Program-made: the position numbers and the translations under genes | The notes under the pieces: model-generated | Databases searched by the model: none | Told to the model about the DNA's origin: nothing | What the model saw: the letters and a program-made list of their open reading frames with translations, nothing else | In this document: positions 5,351 through 9,130 of the stretch, in pieces | Layout: every line of letters begins with the position of its first letter | How positions within the stretch are numbered: the stretch's first letter is position 1 | From: Clostridia bacterium | Lineage (GTDB): Bacteria > Bacillota > Clostridia > Christensenellales > UBA1242 | DNA: 9,130 bases | Reading direction: 5' to 3' | NCBI GenBank assembly: GCA_017539765.1 | Contig: JAFYCH010000045.1 | Location: 1 to 9,130, forward strand

Positions 5351-5575
5351 AACAATTAAATTAAAGGTTAAGAAAAAGACAAGTAGCCCACAATTTTGCT
5401 ATGTAGAGAAGTTATCCTTTGGCTGAAAGATAACAATAGGGATTGTGACAGTGAAACCACTTTTTCGGCTTTAGCTGGCACGGTAAGTGCGAAAATAAGG
5501 TCACATTTTGTGATGAATAAAGGTGGAACAACGGTGAATATCGTCCTTTGCAAGTAGCAAGGGACGTTTTTATTT
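5351..5575 (+). promoter_or_regulatory. T-box riboswitch (tRNA-Thr-sensing leader), specifier ACC
   Basis: A transcriptional T-box leader that senses uncharged tRNA. Stem I is closed by GAAAAAG (5372-5378) with CTTTTTC (5460-5466). Above it is an internal loop with AGTA (5382-5385) opposite GAA (5453-5455), then CACAAT (5389-5394) with ATTGTG (5442-5447) and an apical GTTATC/GATAAC hairpin (5411-5434). The triplet just 3' of GAA is ACC (5456-5458), followed by a purine, which is the expected specifier position and a threonine codon. GCAC/GTGC (5478-5490) and TCACA/TGTGA (5501-5513) form further hairpins, the latter at the stem III position. The antiterminator is AAAGG (5519-5523) with CCTTT (5545-5549) and ACG (5531-5533) with CGT (5542-5544), enclosing a 7-nt bulge UGGAACA (5524-5530). 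The usual bulge is UGGNACC, so the last C is changed. UGGA predicts a tRNA-Thr ending UCCA, i.e. discriminator U73. Together with thrS directly downstream, the assignment is strong. Confidence 0.93.
5542..5571 (+). terminator. Regulated terminator of the thrS T-box
   Basis: CGTCCTTTGC (5542-5551) pairs with GCAAGGGACG (5557-5566, one G-U pair) around AAGTA and is followed by TTTTT. Its 5' arm is the same sequence that pairs with the T-box segment in the antiterminator, so the two folds are mutually exclusive. Confidence 0.92.
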
Positions 5576-5614
5576 GTTTACTAAAACTTTTGATTTAATT
5601 GAAAATTTATATTT

Positions 5615-5623
5615 TGGTAGAAT
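5615..5623 (+). promoter_or_regulatory. Possible secondary promoter between T-box and thrS
   Basis: TGGTAGAAT (5615-5623) is an extended -10-like element, with no -35 at proper spacing (TTGAAA at 5599-5604 is only 13 bp away). It would bypass the T-box if used. In AT-rich DNA this could be chance. Confidence 0.25.
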
Positions 5624-5649
5624 AATAAAAATAATTATTTATCAAAAAA

Positions 5650-5670
5650 GTGCCAATGGCACATAGGAGA
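5650..5670 (+). promoter_or_regulatory. Hairpin directly upstream of the thrS ribosome binding site
   Basis: GTGCC (5650-5654) pairs perfectly with GGCAC (5658-5662) around AAT. Two bases later comes AGGAGA (5665-5670), 5 nt before ATG 5676. The stem leaves the ribosome site free, and it may protect the 5' end or aid initiation. There is no T-run after it, so it is not a terminator. Confidence 0.5.
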
Positions 5671-5675
5671 TTTTT

Positions 5676-7436
5676 ATGGATAGTGAAGGATACAAAAAAG
5701 AAATTAACGTAAAGCGTCACACAATGGCACACGTGCTTGCTGGTGCAATCAAAGAACTTTTTGGAAATGTAAAGTTTGGTATTGGTCCTGCAATTGACAC
5801 AGGCTTTTACTACGACTTTGATATGGAACACAATTTGACACCAGAAGATTTTGAAAAGATAGAAAACAAAATGCAAGAGATTGTAAATCAAAATTTGGAT
5901 ATGGTCAAAGAAGTTGTGTCAAAAGAAAAGGCACTTGAACTTTTTAAAGATGAGCCATACAAACTTGAACTTATAAACGAAATGCCAGAAGGAGAAGAAA
6001 TTAGTGTTTATCACCTTGGCAATGTTTTTGATGACCTTTGCCGTGGCCCACACGTAGAGAATACAAAGTTTTTAAGAAATGTTGCTTTCAAACTTGATAG
6101 GGTAAACGGAGCGTATTGGCGTGGCAGCGAAAAGAACAAAATGATGCAAAGAGTTTATGTTTACTGTTTTGAGTCAAAAGACGAGCTTAAAGAACAACTT
6201 CGTCTTGTTCAAGAAGCAATGGAACGTGACCACAGAAAACTTGGCAAAGAACTTGGTATATTTATGTTTAGTGACTTGGTTGGAAAGGGACTTCCTATGT
6301 GGCTTCCAAACGGATTTGTTCTCCGTAGAACTTTGTCTGATTATATTATGAACAAAGAAATTGCACTTGGCTACAAGCATGTAAGAACTCCATCTATTGC
6401 GTCTGTTGATTTATATAAGACTTCTGGACATTGGGACCATTATAAAGATGACATGTTCCCTGTTATGGAAAGAGATGAAGAAGCATACGTTCTTCGTCCA
6501 ATGAACTGCCCACACCATATGATGATGTATAAAAACGATTTGCATTCATATAAAGATTTGCCACTTCGTATTGCAGAAATTGCTGATGACTTCCGTTTTG
6601 AAGCCAGCGGTTCACTTTGTGGAATTGAAAGAGCAAGGTCATTTACGCAAAACGATTCACATATTTTCTGTCGTCCAAGTCAAATTGAAAGTGAAATTGA
6701 AAATGTTATAAATTTAATTTTAGATGTCTATAAAGATTTCGGATTTAAAAAATACAAGTTTAGATTATCACTTAGAGACAAGAAAAATGTAGAAAAGTAT
6801 TTTGGACATGACGAGCTTTGGGAAAAGAGCGAATCTGCACTTCGTAAGATTTTGCAAGATAAAGGCGTTGAGTTTTATGAAGCAGAGGGCGAAGCAGCTT
6901 TCTATGGCCCAAAGATTGATGTCAATGTTATGAGTGCAATTGGTCACGAAGTCACTCTTTCAACAGTTCAACTTGATTACCAACTTCCAGAAAGATTTGA
7001 ACTTGAATATGTTGCAGAGAATAACGAAAAGGAAAGACCAGTTGTTATTCACAGAGCAATTTTGGGTTCACTTGACAGATTTACAGCATTTTTGATTGAA
7101 GAGACAAAAGGCGTGCTTCCATTGTGGCTTGCTCCAAAGCAAATAAAAATTGTTCCAGTCAGTGAAAACTTTATGGACTACGCAAACAAGGTTAATGATA
7201 AACTTGTGGCAAATGGTTTCAGAAGTGAAATTGATGGCAGAAATGAAAGTTTGTCTTACAGAATAAGAGAAGCAACAAAGCAAAAAGTGCCATATATCGT
7301 TATTATTGGTGAAAGAGAAATGCAAAATAATGTTGTGTCAGTTAGAGCTCGAGGCGGCAAAGATACAACAGAATATTCACTTGATGACTTTGTAAACAAA
7401 CTTTTGCAAGAAGTTAAAAACAAAGCAAGAGAATAA
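5676..7436 (+). CDS. thrS: Threonyl-tRNA synthetase lacking the TGS domain
   Basis: Class II synthetase that charges tRNA-Thr with threonine in the cytosol. Order of domains: the editing (SAD) domain with H15-x3-H19 and CRGPH (C122, H126), continuing to AYWRGSEKNKMMQRVY; the catalytic core (about 185-485) with zinc ligands C278 (MNCPHH), H329 (DSHIF) and H459 (VIHRA), motif 2 FRFE (306-309) with SGSLCGIERARSFTQ, and motif 3 RPVVIHRAILGSLDRF (454-469); then the anticodon-binding domain from LPLWLAPKQI to the end (481-586). At 586 residues it is about 55-60 shorter than typical bacterial ThrRS (about 640). The missing part is the N-terminal TGS domain. This is not a start-calling error, because an in-frame TAG lies at 5664-5666, within the ribosome site AGGAGA. 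All catalytic, editing and zinc residues are present, so it should be active. It is controlled by the T-box leader at 5351-5575. Confidence 0.97.
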   Translation: MDSEGYKKEINVKRHTMAHVLAGAIKELFGNVKFGIGPAIDTGFYYDFDMEHNLTPEDFEKIENKMQEIVNQNLDMVKEVVSKEKALELFKDEPYKLELINEMPEGEEISVYHLGNVFDDLCRGPHVENTKFLRNVAFKLDRVNGAYWRGSEKNKMMQRVYVYCFESKDELKEQLRLVQEAMERDHRKLGKELGIFMFSDLVGKGLPMWLPNGFVLRRTLSDYIMNKEIALGYKHVRTPSIASVDLYKTSGHWDHYKDDMFPVMERDEEAYVLRPMNCPHHMMMYKNDLHSYKDLPLRIAEIADDFRFEASGSLCGIERARSFTQNDSHIFCRPSQIESEIENVINLILDVYKDFGFKKYKFRLSLRDKKNVEKYFGHDELWEKSESALRKILQDKGVEFYEAEGEAAFYGPKIDVNVMSAIGHEVTLSTVQLDYQLPERFELEYVAENNEKERPVVIHRAILGSLDRFTAFLIEETKGVLPLWLAPKQIKIVPVSENFMDYANKVNDKLVANGFRSEIDGRNESLSYRIREATKQKVPYIVIIGEREMQNNVVSVRARGGKDTTEYSLDDFVNKLLQEVKNKARE

Positions 7437-7451
7437 AAACGCACTTTGTCT

Positions 7452-7480
7452 TTGACATAAAAAAAGCATAGTGATATAAT
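7452..7480 (+). promoter_or_regulatory. Near-perfect consensus promoter of asnS
   Basis: TTGACA (7452-7457), 17-bp spacer, TATAAT (7475-7480) with TG at 7472-7473. Every element matches the sigma-70/sigma-A consensus. The predicted start near 7486-7487 is inside the ribosome site CAGGAG (7485-7490), so the leader is about 10 nt. No terminator lies between thrS and this promoter, so read-through from thrS may add to it. Confidence 0.88.
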
Positions 7481-7496
7481 TTGACAGGAGATTATT

Positions 7497-8864
7497 ATGA
7501 AGCATACAGATATAAAAGAGTTATTCGACAAGCCGGAAAAATTTGTAGACAAGGATGTTGTTGTTTGCGGTTGGATAAGAACACTTAGAGAATCAAAAAC
7601 AGTTTCTTTTATTGAATTAAACGATGGCACAACAATTAAAAATTTGCAACTTGTTATTGAAAATGTAGATAATATAGATTTAAAAGATTTGCTTACAGGC
7701 ACTTCACTTAAGGTGGAAGGTCAGTTTGTTGCATCTGAAAAAAATGGTTATGAACTCAGACTCAAAACTTTGGAAGTTTTGGGAAAATGTGCAAAAGACT
7801 ATCCACTTCAAAAGAAGTTTCATTCACTTGAGTTTTTAAGGGAACTGCCACATCTTAGGGCAAGAACGAGATATTTTGAAGCAGTGTTCAGTGTACGTGA
7901 TCAACTTGCACAAGCAATTCACAAATATTTTCATAGTCATGGTTACAAATATCTTCATGCACCAATCATCACAGCAAGTGATTGCGAAGGTGCAGGCGAA
8001 ATGTTTAGAGTAACAACTCAACCATGGAACGCAAAATATGACACAGAAGAAGAATATTATGCAAACGATTTCTTTGCACAAAAGGCAGGACTTTCAGTTT
8101 CTTGTCAACTCGAAGGTGAAATGGCTGCAATGGGTCTTGGCAGAATTTATACATTTGGACCAACTTTCAGAGCAGAGCATAGCAACACAACAAGACATCT
8201 CGCAGAGTTTTGGCATGTTGAACCAGAAGTTTGCTTTGCAGATATAAATGATATTATCGAAATTGCAGAAGATTTTATCAGAAGCATTATTAAAGATGTT
8301 TTGGAAAACTGTAAAGAAGAGCTTGCTTTCTTTGATCAATGGGTAGAAAAAGGACTTATTGACAAACTTAAAAGCGTATCAAGCACAGATTTTGCAAAAG
8401 TGGCATATACAGATGCAATAAAAATTTTGCAAGAATCAAAAAAAGATTTCAAATACCCAGTGGAATGGGGTGCTGACCTTCAAACTGAGCATGAGAGATA
8501 TCTTACAGATGAATATTTCAAAAAGCCAGTATTTGTTGTTCATTATCCAAAAGAGATTAAGTCTTTCTATATGAAGCAGAATGATGACGGCAAAACAGTT
8601 GCTGCAACAGATTTGCTTGTTCCAGGCATTGGAGAAATTATTGGTTGCAGTGAAAGAGAAGCGGACTATGACAAACTTGTTGATGCAATGACAAAAAGAA
8701 ATATGCCACTAGAGCAATATGCAGAATATTTAGACACAAGGAAATATGGAAGTGTTCCACACAGCGGTTTTGGTCTTGGCTTTGACAGAATGCTTATGTA
8801 TGTCACAGGCGTTTCTAACATAAGAGACACACTTCTTTTCCCAAGAGCAGTTGGAAAAATTTAA
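7497..8864 (+). CDS. asnS: Asparaginyl-tRNA synthetase
   Basis: Class IIb synthetase, 455 residues, close to the bacterial AsnRS length (about 430-470). An N-terminal OB-fold for the anticodon spans about 20-95 (VVVCGWIRTLRESKTVSFIEL). The class II catalytic domain follows, with motif 1 around 135-157 (ending HAPI), the substrate-pocket segment SVSCQLEGEMAAMGLGRIY (200-218), motif 2 FGPTFRAEHSNTTRHLAEFW (220-239) and motif 3 GFGLGFDRMLMYVTG (424-438), ending NIRDTLLFPRAVG. The QLEGE segment and FPRAVG ending, and the absence of the GAD insertion typical of bacterial AspRS, support AsnRS over AspRS. ATG 7497 is preceded by CAGGAG at 6 nt spacing. Having AsnRS implies that Asn-tRNA can be made directly rather than only through the amidotransferase route. 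Unlike thrS next door it has no T-box. Confidence 0.96.
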   Translation: MKHTDIKELFDKPEKFVDKDVVVCGWIRTLRESKTVSFIELNDGTTIKNLQLVIENVDNIDLKDLLTGTSLKVEGQFVASEKNGYELRLKTLEVLGKCAKDYPLQKKFHSLEFLRELPHLRARTRYFEAVFSVRDQLAQAIHKYFHSHGYKYLHAPIITASDCEGAGEMFRVTTQPWNAKYDTEEEYYANDFFAQKAGLSVSCQLEGEMAAMGLGRIYTFGPTFRAEHSNTTRHLAEFWHVEPEVCFADINDIIEIAEDFIRSIIKDVLENCKEELAFFDQWVEKGLIDKLKSVSSTDFAKVAYTDAIKILQESKKDFKYPVEWGADLQTEHERYLTDEYFKKPVFVVHYPKEIKSFYMKQNDDGKTVAATDLLVPGIGEIIGCSEREADYDKLVDAMTKRNMPLEQYAEYLDTRKYGSVPHSGFGLGFDRMLMYVTGVSNIRDTLLFPRAVGKI

Positions 8865-8875
8865 TTTAGAAAAAG

Positions 8876-8900
8876 CACATCAAAACTGATGTGTTTTTTT
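8876..8900 (+). terminator. Intrinsic terminator of asnS
   Basis: CACATCA (8876-8882) pairs with TGATGTG (8887-8893) around AAAC and is followed by seven T (8894-8900). Confidence 0.9.
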
Positions 8901-8925
8901 GTGCTAAAAATTATTTTAAAAGGTA

Positions 8926-8954
8926 TTGAAATAGTAATAAAAATGTAATATAAT
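8926..8954 (+). promoter_or_regulatory. Promoter of the last, partial gene
   Basis: TTGAAA (8926-8931), 17-bp spacer, TATAAT (8949-8954). The predicted start near 8961 leaves a leader of about 15 nt that includes the strong site AAGGGGAG (8963-8970). Confidence 0.8.
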
Positions 8955-8975
8955 AAAAACAGAAGGGGAGATTTT

Positions 8976-9130
8976 ATGAAAGAAATAGATTCAAACAACA
9001 TAAAGGGTAATGAAATTAAATTATCGGAATCTAATGCGTATACTGATGAAGAAGTAAACAATATAGTTCAAAAATCAACAGAAATAATGAATGATTTAAA
9101 AATATATATTGCAATTCTTGCTGCAGACTC
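8976..9130 (+). CDS. 5' part of an unidentified gene, cut by the window end
   Basis: ATG 8976 follows AAGGGGAG with 5-nt spacing and opens a frame with no stop up to the last base (51 codons plus two bases). The visible part is acidic and polar (KEIDSNNIKGNEIKL, then AYTDEEVNNIVQKS) and then turns hydrophobic (LKIYIAILAAD, 42-52), which may be the start of a membrane segment or a buried helix. No family can be named from this fragment. Promoter, ribosome site and open frame together make it a real gene. Confidence 0.72.
   Translation, partial: MKEIDSNNIKGNEIKLSESNAYTDEEVNNIVQKSTEIMNDLKIYIAILAAD

Noticed and set aside
5368..5553. A 61-codon minus-strand frame across the thrS leader
   Set aside because: The region is fully explained by T-box stems and the terminator, and there is no promoter or ribosome site for it.
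5607..5891. A 94-codon minus-strand frame over the thrS start
   Set aside because: It is antisense to the editing domain of ThrRS, and its translation is Phe/Cys/Tyr-rich, as expected for a shadow frame.
7256..7702. A 148-codon minus-strand frame across the thrS-asnS junction
   Set aside because: It is antisense to two certain synthetase genes and covers their promoter, with no convincing start signal or recognisable protein.
1..9130. CRISPR array, insertion sequence, tRNA or prophage
   Set aside because: No regularly spaced repeats, transposase-like proteins, inverted terminal repeats, cloverleaf folds or phage structural proteins are visible on either strand.

Overview
This is a compact, AT-rich stretch of what looks like a bacterial chromosome, most likely from a low-GC Gram-positive (Bacillota/Clostridia-like) organism. 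The reasons are: consensus housekeeping promoters (TTGACA-like / TATAAT, often with an extended TGn -10), AGGAG-type ribosome binding sites, short hairpin-plus-T-tract terminators, a T-box riboswitch in front of threonyl-tRNA synthetase, and use of the standard code (TGA ends the kinase-like gene at 3670-3672). No insertion sequence, phage structural gene, CRISPR array, tRNA or rRNA is visible. The order or genus cannot be fixed from this window.

Layout. 1-231: a small charged unknown protein, closed by a terminator. 321-1432: a two-gene operon of a HIT-family protein and a Nudix (MutT-like) hydrolase, both from families that act on nucleotides. 1566-2426 (minus): a membrane-anchored, probably extracytoplasmic TIM-barrel glycosidase-like protein, convergent with the Nudix gene across a shared terminator. 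2563-3024: a small four-helix membrane protein with its own promoter and terminator. 3139-4430: a P-loop kinase-like protein followed by a multi-spanning membrane protein, probably one transcript. 4452-5231 (minus): a cytosolic zinc (M20/M28-like) peptidase or deacylase. 5316-7436: a complete T-box transcription unit controlling a threonyl-tRNA synthetase that lacks the TGS domain. 7497-8864: asparaginyl-tRNA synthetase with its own near-perfect promoter and no T-box. 8976-9130: the start of another gene, cut by the window end.

How it works together. The best understood part is the aminoacyl-tRNA synthetase block. The thrS leader (about 5351-5575) carries a specifier loop reading ACC (Thr), a stem III, a T-box bulge and a competing terminator, so uncharged tRNA-Thr should raise ThrRS production. 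The adjacent asnS looks constitutively transcribed.

The most unusual pattern is promoter placement. At all seven protein-gene promoters I could assign outside the T-box unit, the -10 box lies so close to the start codon that the predicted mRNA leader is about 0-15 nt. Two genes (the P-loop gene at 3139 and the zinc peptidase at 5231) look leaderless, and the peptidase has no Shine-Dalgarno at all. I found no clearly new multi-gene defence or mobile system here.
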